This document shows, one piece after another, positions 25,701 through 38,200 of a stretch of 64,000 bases of DNA; within the stretch, counting starts at the first letter, position 1, and each line of letters opens with the position of its first letter. The stretch is from Phalacrocorax aristotelis. Its lineage: Eukaryota; Chordata; Aves; Suliformes; Phalacrocoracidae. Location: NCBI RefSeq assembly GCF_949628215.1, contig NC_134286.1:3224001-3288000 (forward strand), given 5' to 3'. The notes beneath the pieces were generated by a model. That model worked only from the letters and a program-made list of their open reading frames with translations. It ran no database searches and had not been told where the DNA came from. The position numbers and the translations under genes are program-made.

Positions 25701-28700
25701 AAAGCGAGACACTCTAATGCAGCTACTTTGTATTAGCTCATTAAACTAATTAGCTCAGCTTACTATTAGTTACTTAGCTCAGTATGGGTTACTGCTTCTA
25801 TGTGGCAGAGAAAGCATTTCTTCAACATACGTACGCTGGGTTTCAAGCACTGTGCGTAGGTATTCCCTGCTGCAACGGCAGCTGCGGGGTGCGGCTCTCC
25901 CATCGTTCCCGCATGGGATATGGAATAGGTCAAAAGCCCTGTTTTGTATTCCACAGTCAGGAACCCAACTGTAAAATCACATAATTCTTCCCCCATCCCA
26001 AGATCCCTCCCCTTTTCCAGCAGTTCGCACCATTTTCAGATTTTTAGTAGATGGTGCAGGTAGGAGAGGTCTCTCTAATGATGCCCCAGAAGCATCCCAG
26101 AGTGAGGAGCTGGTGTGGGACCCCTGGGCAAGGAACCTGAACAATTTTGGCTGTACAGTTTAGAGCAATGGCTGCTACTTCCATTTCTTGGCTTTCTGTT
26201 GAATCTAGAAAACGCTAAGAAAGGCAATAAGGCAAAACCAACCCACTTAATGGAAACTTTTCCTAGGACGGCTCTACTCAGTTCATTTTGCCGTTATTCT
26301 GGTGATTCTTAAAGGGCATAATCTCTAAGGCAGACCTGAGAGTGACCTGAGAGTCAGCGGTGTCTCAGGGAGGGGTGAAAGCGGGGTGGAAAGGTGCACA
26401 AGAATGTCTCACCAGCAATTTGTGTTGCAATTTGGCGCGATGCTTCCTGATCTCAGATGAGTAATTTGCCTACTGCATTGCTGTGAGGCATTGAAGGGAC
26501 CTCATCTTGCCATTGAATCTGTCCCCTTATTCCCAAAAACAACAGTGTCGAACTTGTGCTTGGGAAAATGAATGGAAGAATCCAATATTAAGAACCGCAC
26601 AGTTATTCTAGTGCTTGAACGTCCTCCCATTAGGAAAATTTTGCTAACATTCCTCCTGAATCTTCGCTAAGTGAAGCCCTCAGAAGAGATTTGTTAAACC
26701 TCAGGCTCAAGGCTGACCACAGCAAAACCCCCGCTTGCCCCCTTCATCTGAGCGGAGTTCCTCAGTCAGTTCTGAGGCTTGTTTCACTACAGGAACACCG
26801 TGCCTGGCCATGCCAAAAGCTTTGCTCAAGTCAAGACTCTTTCATATCTCTGCAAGGCTTGTTACTCTGTCATGGAGGAAAGTTAGAACGGTTTGACGTG
26901 ATTTATTCTGGCAAAATGCAAGTTGCCTGTTATTCATGTACATGTTCCGTCAAAACACGTATGCCGTTCTTTTCATATCGACGCCATTGGCTTTGCACAG
27001 CTATAAGTTGCTCCGAAAAGTGAGCCCTTCGGTTTTGTTGCCTGCTCTTTCACAGTTTCCTGCTTGATGAACACTTCAAATGACAACAGTGATATTTGAC
27101 TGTTTTACAGGAAGGTTGTAAAGACATGCTAAAGATTGGGACGCACAAGGGTTTAATTAAATATCTGCTAAATCAGGAGGTTCCTTGTGAAATAGTGATG
27201 GAGAAAGGATTACAGTGTGTAAACCTTAGTAAAAATTTTAATATGGAAAATTCCGTGTGGCACCTTTTGCGCATCCAAGAACACAGCCAGAATTAGGGGT
27301 CTTACGAGATTTACACATTTTCCATCTTCTTTGCACTTGGTTTTGCCACATTAATTAAAATTAGTTGTTAATCCTCACCCAGTGCATAAACAAAGCCCCC
27401 ATAAACAGAATCAGCAAATATGTCCCTTATGCTGGTATGTAACAAACAGCCGGTGCGTGTCAAAAAAAAAATATGCAAAAGAGCCTGGCTGGGTATATAT
27501 TTTAGGGATTTGCTCCACTTTTTTATTTCTTAGGAAATAAGTCAATATTCTTGGCATATTTTTATGAAAATCAGGAATGCTGTTTCCTTTTATTTTTATT
27601 ACCTTTGAGAATTTTTCTTATGGTGAGCCATGAAAATTATGAACTTGTGGAACACATAAAAATGCTATACATCAAAAACGAAAAAAATAAAAGAGGGAGA
27701 TAATTACTGAATATTTCTCTTCCACCCATTAATATTCCTAGCACAGAGAGTTTTACAGTGAAAAAAAAAAAAAAGCTAAAATATTTTTAAAATAACAATG
27801 AAAACAAAAACCAGTAAAGACAGGAGGGAGCAAAGAACCAGGCAGGGAACCCATCATTTTTTTTCCGCCTATGCAATTGATCTGTTCTTAGAAGCCTTTA
27901 CAAATTAATCCCATATTCTTCTGGACGGTGGTGCCTGTTGTACAGAGTCCACCAGTCTGCTGCTTCAGACTTCATTACTACAGACTTCCTGAAAGGAGGG
28001 GTATTTATTTTCTAAAGTAATAGAAACGTATACTCCACAACCAGTAAATCTTTTTGAAGCCATTCGGTTTCCGTTGGATGCCTCCGCTTCTTGGCTATAC
28101 AGGCCAGGACGCAACTGTACATTTTCAGTTTGAGTGAACTCTTCAGAGATTTACTGCTTTTCAGAACATTATAGAAACTTGCTCCATTCCAGTTTTCCTA
28201 CCTTATAATTCTCACAATTTTCCTTCTACTACTTGAAGGATCACGAGGCCAATCTAGAGACGCATCGAACAAAATCAGACGGGTACGGCTCCCATCTCAC
28301 TCATGCAGTCGTCTATTTGTGATAGCAAGTATCAGAATAAATGGCCTGCAAATCTGTATGGCCCCTCTCTCGGGAATTTAACACCGCACTACAAGCCCCG
28401 ATTCAACTGTTAAGGTGATTCACCTAAAGGCGATGCACAAGCAATTATATTTCCCATGACTTTTTGGAAAATCAACTGAGAAAACGTTCGGTTGGAATCT
28501 TCAAAGCATTTATTAGGTTAGGCAGCACTTTCCTTTTGCTTGATTGGTATTTCTCCAGGGATTCAGAAGGTTTGCCTGTTTGCTCAGGTCTCCCACAAGC
28601 ACACATTCCTCTGCTCCTTTTCTAACTGTGGGTCTGCACCTTTGTTGCCTGTCCACTGAAGCTCGTGCCTATCCCCCTTGTCACTGGCTCCTCACCAGTT

Positions 28701-29824
28701 TTCTGTACCCCTGCCTGGCCTGAAAGGGCCTGAAATGTGGGCTTTTTTCCTCCAAAAACAGGATAAGCACAATGGTTGCTCTTAGTCCTTGAGAATAAAG
28801 GAAATCTCTGTCATCCACCAGTTTCTTCAAGTGTTTCTCCCTGGTTCTGTTATTTTGTTTGCTTTAGTCAAGCTAACTTCTCCCCAGCCACAGCAAGCCA
28901 AAGCAAGGGAAGGAAATGAAATGATAGAATATAGACTAGATTTGATTTGAAAAGATACAGTATCATAAAAACAAAGATGAAGACAAAAGCCATGAGATCA
29001 AGTATACAAATAATATTGCAGTACGAAGCATGTCATGTTCCTCAGTAGCTCCACATTCATGTGGAAGACGGGTGAAAATCTGAGGGATTCAGAGGAAATC
29101 TTTTTTTGAAGTAGAAGAGCAAATGGTAAACCTGTTTACCATAATGACTTCCCGAAGGGAAAGCATGGAACTACTAAAACAACATTAACCCCACTATGAG
29201 CCCTTCAGTCCTCTTGCTAAACCTGTATCCTTCACATGACCTTCACATGTTTCTAAAAGCGCAAGATCTGCTAAAAATGCCAGTTCTGGCACCACCAAAT
29301 CTAAGAAGATAAGGAAATCGTAGGGGCAGTTTCCATCCATGCTCGATGGATCCATCTATCAGTTTGCAGGTGGGAATTCAAGAGAAGGCAAAGAGCTGCA
29401 GCCTTTCCTGCATAATCCTGGGATTTCTAATGCAGCTACACCACAACTGTCCCACAAAGCACGTGTTCCACACTGTGAAAGAGCGCCACTGACTTCAAAT
29501 TTTTAGGCTGCAAAATCAAAGTTTTTAAATTCTTCCTCACCTTTCATTCAGTATCACGATTAACTCCACTGTCTGCCATCTCAGAAATCTGGCTGTATGT
29601 CATACTCATACGCCTCTTGATATTTTGGAAGTAGAAAATCAGCTGCATTCCTGAACTGTTAGTTCCTCAGTTTACTTTTTTTTTTTTAACATGGGAAGAG
29701 CAGGAATTTGGGTTTTTCTTCTGGTCTATAGTAAAACACGTCTTCATCCTTTACTATTTCACAAAAAAATATTCTTTTGTGAATATTTCTAAAAGCACAG
29801 CATGATTCCTGAGGTTTTGTAAGA
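22800..29824. other. Intergenic region, left part
   Basis: About 7 kb lies between the HDX promoter island and the solo LTR. It is mostly AT-rich. A moderately GC-rich segment next to the island (22900-23600) has small overlapping ORFs on both strands that match nothing I recognise. No exon with family similarity and no clear mobile element was seen. Conserved non-coding elements cannot be judged from one sequence. Confidence 0.7.
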
Positions 29825-30379
29825 CCAAGTGTCCTGGTTTCAGCTGGGACAGAGTTAATCTTCTTCCTAGGAGCTGGTGCAGTGCTGTGGTTTGGGTTCA
29901 GGATGCGAATAACGTCGATAACACACTGATGGTTTAGTTGTTGCCAAACAGTGCTTACACTAAGTCAAGGGCTTTTCAGCTTCCCATGCTCTGCCAGGTG
30001 CACGAGAAGCCAGGAGGGGAGGGGGCACGGCCAGGACAGCTGACCCAAACTGGCCAAAGCGCTCTTCCATGCCCTATGATGTCATGCCCAGTATATTAAC
30101 TGGGGAATTGGCAAGGGGGTGGCGATCACCGCTCGGGGGCTGGCTGGGTGTCGATCAGCAGGTGGTGAGCAATTGCATTGTGCATCACTTTTGTATGTCT
30201 TTTTATCATTATTATTATTTTCTCCTCCTTTGCTGTCCTATTAAAGTGTCTTTATCTCAACCCATGGGTTTTACTTTTTCCCCCAATTCTCTCTGCCATC
30301 CCACCACGGGGTGGGAGGAGGGTGAGCAAGCGGCTGTGTGGTGCGTGGCTGCCGACCAGGGCCAAACCACGACACCAAG
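29825..30379 (+). mobile_element. Solo LTR of an endogenous retrovirus with target-site duplication
   Basis: The LTR spans 29830-30374 (545 bp). It starts TGTCCTGG and ends CCACGACA, a short imperfect inverted repeat with TG...CA ends. It is flanked by a direct repeat CCAAG (29825-29829 and 30375-30379). Internal landmarks in order are a TATA-like TATATTAA at 30092-30099 and an ATTAAA polyadenylation signal at 30240-30245. Its opening sequence is of a type familiar from LTRs dispersed in songbird and other avian genomes. A 5-bp duplication fits an ERVL-like element, but I am not sure of the family name. No internal retroviral genes are present, so this is what remains after LTR-LTR recombination. 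ORFs inside it have no coding meaning. Confidence 0.92.
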
Positions 30380-33300
30380 CGTATCAGGTGATGTGTCCTC
30401 CTTGGGGGAGAGCCGTTGTCTTCTGTAGATGAAATATCCTACTTTGTTCACTCCCAGAGGATCACATATATTTTGCAAAAAGACTGTGTAAGATTAAATC
30501 TTGCCACAAACTGCTATCACTCATTAGAAAATTATCCTATTAAGAAATATGTTTACAAAGTAATCTTCCATCTCTGCCTTTGAGATAACAATAAAATTGA
30601 AGTATTGATGGTTTGATGCCAAATAATTTTTCCTCTACGCTAACCCTGCTATTTTATTTTATCTACATACAGAGGAATTTGTTTAAAAGCAAATTACTTG
30701 TTCTTTCGTGAAAGAAGACAGCCATTTCAAAGCTTTGCAGGCGCTTTTGTATTAATCACTATTTGTTTAACCAATTTCTTTAAATGAAATCCTAATGTAG
30801 GATTACATTATTGTTTCCAATCTGTTTTACTTCCTCCATACATAGAATCTTGTTTAATCTCAGTCCAGATAAAATAGACTGATGTAACATTAAAGGGAAG
30901 ATTTTTTAGGAGGAGGGGGAGGTTATATACTTTTCCCAGTCGCTGCATCTATCTACTGGCAATACAGTTTGCACTGCTGGGTTCCTAATAGATGCTTCTT
31001 CTTGAACAACCATATCTGGAAAATGGCCTTTTATCTCCTTTGAGTTAAGACAGGATGCCAAATCTTTCTTAGATACTGGCCCAGCCGCTGTCACCCATGC
31101 TCGTTATAAGGCAATGCTGCCGCGGCAATGCACTTGAAAGCAGCACTGGGTGCAGAAAGAGAGTTTTCTCCTTTTTAAAGCAAGATAAGAATACGGGAAC
31201 ACAGGACAGATGTGCTGGATCCTATCAACACCTTTTTAGCCTAATATCCTGGCCCCGACAATGGCTGACAATAGACGTTCTGCATTAAAGAACAGGGGCA
31301 ACTCACGTGTAGAGTGATCCACTCATTTGTACTTCAAGCCATCGGTGTTTTAGATGATAGAAATTCTGTGTTTATCATGTTTTAATGCACCAAAGATGAG
31401 CTGTGGGAGTCTGAGTTTCCTGACTCTATCAACGTATTGCTGTCCAGGGAATTTCCAGCCATGAAACCTTAATTAATATTAATCACCAGTGCTCATCAGT
31501 ATCAATAACTAATTTTGACCTCTGTATTTTCCAATGAAAAATCAGTATTTCATACATTTCATTATAAAATAATAATATATTTTACACTCACATGGACATT
31601 TTGATCCATTTTCTCCCTAAAGTCTTAGGAATCCGGTTGCTTCATCCAATACAATTCTTCATCGCTCATTCTCATTCCACCTTATTCTTTTCCATGCAGT
31701 GAATAGAATTAAAGATCAGAAAAGCACCAGTAAACTTCAAAATTAATTACCTATTTAAGGCTTTGTGTTTCAATAATCTCATTAATATGTCCTTTTTATT
31801 ATCAGATATATTTTAGGAGAATATTTTATATTACTTGGAATGGCTGTAAGTACAACCCAGCAGCATTACATTAGTGGATATGTCAGTGTCAGCCATGGTG
31901 TGAGTTGTGTTCTTTTACTTGGTGAATAAAACCTGGGCAACTCTGCATTGCATTAAAGAGAATCTTATTTGCCATATGCTTTGTCCTGAAAACTGACTTT
32001 TCCTAAATAAATACAAAACTGCAAAATATACACTGGGACATGCAGATAGTAATATGTGGAGAATGACACGTAAACTGCTTCCTCTGTAGCGCCATGCCCA
32101 GCGACACGTGTGGTCCGGCCACTCTCTTAAATGAAGCCGACACCTGTCGTTTGGAGTATGTCGCCCTTCCAGCATATGCTCAAATGCAATAATTTTGAGT
32201 CAGAGGGAGGCCTGCACCACCAACGCTTATGATCTCCTGCCAGTTTGTCAGCTTGGCACTTGGTTTCCTCTAAAAATACCAATAGAAAATTCAAACAAAT
32301 GTGTATTTGTAAATAAGCACCCAACAAATGTGCGTACGTATATGGATAAATGGACAGTGCTGATTGATGAGGGTGTCTTAGCTCACCTGCAATGACTCAA
32401 AAAAATCACTGAAATTAACAATTTGAATCAGAAGAGGTGCAGTGGGACCTGGAAAGAGCAGATGGACTTACATACTCTTGTCTTTCTGAAGTCTTTCTCC
32501 TCCCAACCCCATAAGCCAGGACCCCCTGCCAGCCTGCTGGGGCACCTCAGTCCTGGCTGTGAGACCCTGCCCAGTGGGGAGCACCCATTACTCCTGGCCC
32601 CCAGGGAGCAGGCGCCTCCACTGTGCCCTAACACATCATATTAAAACAAGCTTTTTTATATAATGTGGGGAAAAAATAGTAGCTGTTAGCAGTCTGTAAA
32701 GATCCAAAAGCAAAAGCAGCAGCAACCTGTCATGCTACGTAGCTGATGGATTTGCTTAGCGGACCTAAATCACTGTGTTTATCTTGGATTCACAGCTAAT
32801 GAAAGGGAGCAGCATGCTGCAAGCCATGGAGCTTAAGCTCCATTAACTAATCAGTTTCTAACTCTGGGACTTAAAAAAACTGAGAGTGAAGCAGTGGTCC
32901 ACACAATATCGTACTTCTACAATTTCAGAGGAAGCAGTACTTCAAAGCACTGTTTTTTAACAGCAGTGTGAAAACTGGACTACAAAGGAGATGCCAAATA
33001 TCACTTTATTTGCTAAGGGAAAACAGGGCAATGAAACAGGGCGATGGATGTCTTGAAGAACTAATGTGCTCTGGAAGTATAAAGCGTGTCATCAGTCAGA
33101 TGTTGTAGGTACAGCCCGGCACACGGCATGTCTCTGATGCTGTGCAGAGAGATATCCTTTGTATGTCTTAGAAAGGGGAGAGAAAGGTGGCTTTGTGCCA
33201 CACCGCAAACATATTTTTCCCTGAGCTGCTTGATATATCTACAGACACAGTTCAATATTGTGCAGGTATGTCATTGTAGTTTGCAAAAGCAGTAGCGTAG

Positions 33301-33693
33301 CACCATTCCCAGGTTAATTAGCTATGCCCTTCAGCAAGGATTAGAAAAGATTTGAAAGCATCTAAAGCCAGGGAGGATTCAAGAAAAGCAAATAGCCCGA
33401 CTTCTGTGGCAGACTATTGCCAGAGATCTGACTTAATCAGGATCTGTGTCAGCTGCATTGATAGGCCTTCATGTAAGTCATTTTATTTTAGGTAAACATT
33501 TGCAAATGAACTTTTTGTACTTGTAGCGTCATTTGGGAAAGGAAAAAAAGGAATATCTTACCAGCAATATTGTTATCTGAACTCTACAGAAACATTTAGA
33601 CCTTTCAAACTAAATGTCAAGTTGTTCCTATTGAGTCAAATCCGTGCAAATTTAAGCTAATTAACATACCCACTTTCCAAGTCAAACCAGGCC

Positions 33694-33710
33694 CTTAAGC
33701 TTTGCTTAAG
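33694..33710. repeat. Short perfect inverted repeat
   Basis: CTTAAGC and GCTTAAG are separated by TTT, giving a 7-bp perfect stem. It is small enough to arise by chance and no function can be assigned. Confidence 0.85.
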
Positions 33711-34676
33711 TGGTGTTAATACATTCTGATTGACACAGCCCATCATTTTATGCCTGTAGGAAGAAAAGGGGAAGTCATGAGCCCGAAGGACTTTTTACTC
33801 CAGGCAACAAAACTCTTCATAGACATACAAGTAACTTTATTATGATAATTTTTAATACACAATTATATTATTTTCCTAAACCAACTAGGAAACATGATCC
33901 AGCTGAAATGACTGTAAGAGAAGAGTCACAACCGATTAGGAAGGAATCCTCAAATAGCAGTTACTGGTTTTTAACCACAAGACTGGCGCAAGAGGCCCAT
34001 AAAGGGTGAAGACCTGAGTTCTAGAAAATGGAAGTTTAATTCTGTGTTATTTTCTAACCCCAATCCTCTCCCCGTCATGTCAGTACGCTGCAGAGATGGC
34101 CCTGGCAAATGTTGAGCCTTGTGCTTCCGTTAAAACACTTTTCTCTCGGTAGTTGAAGTGGCAAACTCTCAGACTTAGTAAACTCAGGCACTGGGTAAGC
34201 TGGTGTGAGGCCGTGAAAGCTTGTCCTGAGTTTGCATCGCTTTCTAGGTGCTACCCTGGCAAAGCGGTGCATGGAAACTGAGATTAAAATCAAGTCATAT
34301 TTTAGAGCTATTAACTTGATACAGCTAAAATGGTACAAAGGGGAATGCTTATTTTCAGCATAAAATACTTATTTGCCTGAGGAACATTTTACTATCCAAG
34401 ACATACATTTGTGATAAGAATTTGAAAATGCTATCTCAACCAGCAGGGTCACGGCCTGTGCAAGCAGTGACACGTCCAAATCTAATCAACAATACAAATC
34501 TGGATTTGGTATGAAAAGGCAAAACTCTTCTCTCAGCTAACAATATGACGGGATCACTGCTGGTTGCCAAAAGACCCCTTCAGTTTAGGGAAGAGATCAC
34601 AAGACTGTTCTTGTAAGCCACACTACATGTGCGTAGAGTACTTGCAATCTTATTTTATATTTACAAAATGTATTAT

Positions 34677-34725
34677 GTTTCAAATTATTCTTAAATGCTG
34701 AAAAGTTTCAAATTATTCTTAAATG
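34677..34725 (+). repeat. 21-bp direct duplication with 7-bp spacer
   Basis: A 21-base word beginning GTTTCAAATTATTC occurs at 34677-34697 and again, identical, at 34705-34725. The 28-bp period and perfect identity suggest a recent replication-slippage duplication. No function is visible. Confidence 0.9.
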
Positions 34726-35237
34726 AAGGAGTTGAACCAAATGGCTTACTCATTTAAATAACAGGAGAATAGAGCTTGCCTGTGCTGGCATGGTAAGAGT
34801 GGAGATGAGAAAGTCTTTGGAAAATAAGCTTGGTTTGATATTTTTAGAAAATGTCCTTTAACCAGAATACAGTACTCTAGTTTTGAAATCTTTTCTATGA
34901 CAAATAGTGGCAAAACAGTAGATTAAAGTCAGATCGTGTGCCTGGAAAAACCAGGCACCAGCTGGGTGGCCAGCCAGTGACCTTTTCAGATTCTTCAAGG
35001 CAGACACTGCGTCCTACAGCACTGCGCCAGCTGGGCAAGTGTCTGAAACCAAAATATTCAAATATCTTTGCTTAGCTGTCAGTGTTGAAAATGTCCTCAG
35101 TAGCCACTTACACTTGTATCCATGGCTCACAAAAAAAAAAAGGTTTAAAAATTTAGATAGAAAACCAGGCTTCCAGCCTCCAAATTATCTATTTAAACTA
35201 CATGGACAGCTTTTAGATAAAATTCATAGATAATATT

Positions 35238-35265
35238 CAGTGCAATTACAAAAATAATTGCACTG
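35238..35265. repeat. Perfect 11-bp stem hairpin
   Basis: CAGTGCAATTA is followed by the loop CAAAAA and then TAATTGCACTG, the exact reverse complement. The stem is perfect and the loop is six bases. It is shorter than a microRNA precursor and nothing around it extends the pairing. It may be a remnant of a palindromic element. Confidence 0.9.
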
Positions 35266-38200
35266 ACAGAATTGCCATATAAAGTTTTCCTATTCATTAG
35301 GCAACTCCAACGACTAGCTCTCAAAGACTTCTTTCTTTTTGCAGCAGGGTGACTTCAGCTATTGAGACCATGGACTGAAGTACTGCCAAGGAGCCTCTCC
35401 AGAAAAACACCTCACTTTTGCATATATACTGATTTGAAATTAAGTTTTAAATCTGAAGCGTTCTTTCTGGACATTTTAATTGTGTTTTATTTGGAGATTT
35501 GGAATTGAAACAAAGGATTCTTACTAGATTTGTAAAACCTGTCCCTGATAACTCTTTCCATAAAATTTATTTGAGCATTTGAATGAACGTGAAAGAAGCC
35601 CAGGCTAAATGTCCTCCAGATAACTTGAATAAAGTGCTTGAATAAAGCAAGATTTGCAAAGAAACTTGGAGCCTATGGAGACAAAAGTAAAGCAAATGGG
35701 AAACTATGAAGTTATAAAATTACCAAAGGATCCCTTTTTCTTGAGATCAAACTGGAAAGAGAGCAAAAAAGTGAGCCACAGTTTCTGCAAAGTTTTGATG
35801 CCAGTGGTATTTTAGTAGCAAAAGAATTAACTTTTACAGTTGAGTGTGTGTATTAGAATTACAAACAGGACAATGTCCTACTAGAAAAGTTCATCAAAGA
35901 TGTATTAGCAACCCATTTACATGGTTATTTGTAATAAATTAATGTATTTTAAAATTAATCTTTTTTCTGTCACTTTTTCATGGCTCAGAATGATACATAT
36001 TTTCATTTGAGTGTGAAATCATGTAATTCAGAATTTTAGGGAAAAAAACTTCCAATGAAGCTTTCCACCTAAACTGTTTTTTATCCTACCATTTTCTGTG
36101 AAAAAGGACAAATATGAAAATTAATTGTGCTGTGAAAAAACACTGAAACAGCTTTTCCCCTAGGAGCTTATAAATATCTGTATATATGGGCAGAACATTC
36201 AATTAACATGAAAAATGTTCTGCTAAGTTTCATGATGATGTGGTGCGAGGAAGCAGCGATACAACAAAATTGGGGAGCTATACAAAAGGTGCAAGAACTT
36301 TCGGAAAAAGAAACATGACTGTAGAAATGCAGATGTTTATTAAAAAGATACGATGCAGAAATGTTGAGGATGTGGCACTTTTCTGTGGCACACCAGAAAC
36401 ATGTGCAGGCAGGATTAAACATAAGCAGTGGTGTGTGTTTTAGTTTAGAATGCAAAATGAATTTATAAATAATAGATGGAACTAGTATTAATATTTTTAC
36501 AGACAGAGGAATGAAATCAATATTTTTTCTAATTCTTTCAAATTAATTTAAGACACCTGCACAGTTACTCCCCTTCACCAAAGAGCTAAGAAGATGTTAA
36601 ATGGGTAGCTTATATGATAAAAACTTATTATCCTGAGATAAGCCTTGGAGGAACTATGATGAAAAGCGAGATAATAGTGGAATATACAGCTTCGATTTTT
36701 ATTTAAATGAGCTTGGTGCTGCAGGTGTGAGCAACATTGCCTTCAGCCGGCCCCTCTTACCCCTCTCTGGTGCTGCGGCTGCTTGCGTGCTGCAGCGCTG
36801 TCTCCGGACTCACATCACCTGTCCCAAATAAAAGAGGAAATTGGCACCAAGTTCAAAGCGAGCGAGGAGGTGGAATATGAGCTGAGTCAAGCAGTGGGAG
36901 CCCTGGGCTCAGCTACACCTAGGGAGAAGTTTTTGAGCTACATTTATGATGGTTTATTTCAATCTCCCTAATAATAAAAAGCAGACCAAAGAAGGCATGA
37001 GGACTGGAAGCTGAATCCACTCTGAAAATAGAATGAAATAGTCACTAAAATCATTGAGCTTTTCCAGACAGAAGGCACAGGACCTTGCCTACAGGGACCG
37101 CGAAATAAGGGTCAAGTTCTTAACAGGTTTCTTGTCTGTCTCACATTTTCACAGCACTGGTTCACAGAGTTAACCACCTACTGAGAGGTTTTGTAGCCAA
37201 AAATGGCTGCTGCTGCTGCTACTGCACTGAACTTAAAAACAAAAACACAACAGCTCGAACTGCAGGAGATGTTTTCCTTCAGAGATGTACTGCAGCTGGT
37301 GGACTGAATTCAACTGGGAAACTGACAGAAACTTGAGGAACAAAAATAGTAAAACTCAGTGACATGGGGAATTGCTGACAGACACGTTGTGGGACTCCAA
37401 GGGCAAGGCTCAGTCATGGTCATCTGTGTTAAATGTGTCTTGGCTCCTTTTTTAGTATTGGCTTTTTGATACTTGCAGCCATTTGGGAGCATTCCTAATC
37501 ATTTTTATAGGCAAAACACAAGCCCCATTAAGAGAAGCTCTAAAAATGCAGGTTTCTCTTACTCTGAAGGGTCTGTGAAAGAGAAGACAGACTCCTCACA
37601 GAGACCTGAAAAAAAATAAAAGCTCTTATAAGGCTTTGGAGGACACAGGTCCTAAGGAAACGCTCAGTAGTCTGGATATCATCAGAAACTAGAGAGCATT
37701 TGAAGAATTGATGTAACTGTTGAAGACCCTTGAAACAAGGAAAGAACAAAAGACTACTCCCAAATTTTAGCACCAGGGCTGTGGATGGCCTTTGTTGGCT
37801 GAAGGACGTATTGTCGAGACTGTCCTCTCACAGGGAACAAAAGGACGACGTCTGGCTGCAGAGCTGTCAAGAGACCTGACAGAAGGGAGGAAACGCCGTG
37901 GGCCGGGAGGAGGAGCTGCAGATGGCAGGGGGGTTCTAACAGCTATTGGTATATACAAGGCTTCTGGGAGGCAGGTCTTCCTTTTGGAGCTGAGCTCATG
38001 CAATCTGTGACTGCAGGAGTGTGAGAGAAAAATGAAAGCTGACCCTGAAACACAGCTACAGAGCTTTCCGGTTCTTGGTAATTAGTTTATGTCTACCTCT
38101 GCTTGATCAGAGCATGTATTGTCACCATCTAAAATGGTTTCAAGTTGTCCAAGTGCATTTTTAAGAGAAAAGGAAAACACGATATTGTTTGCTTCCTAAG

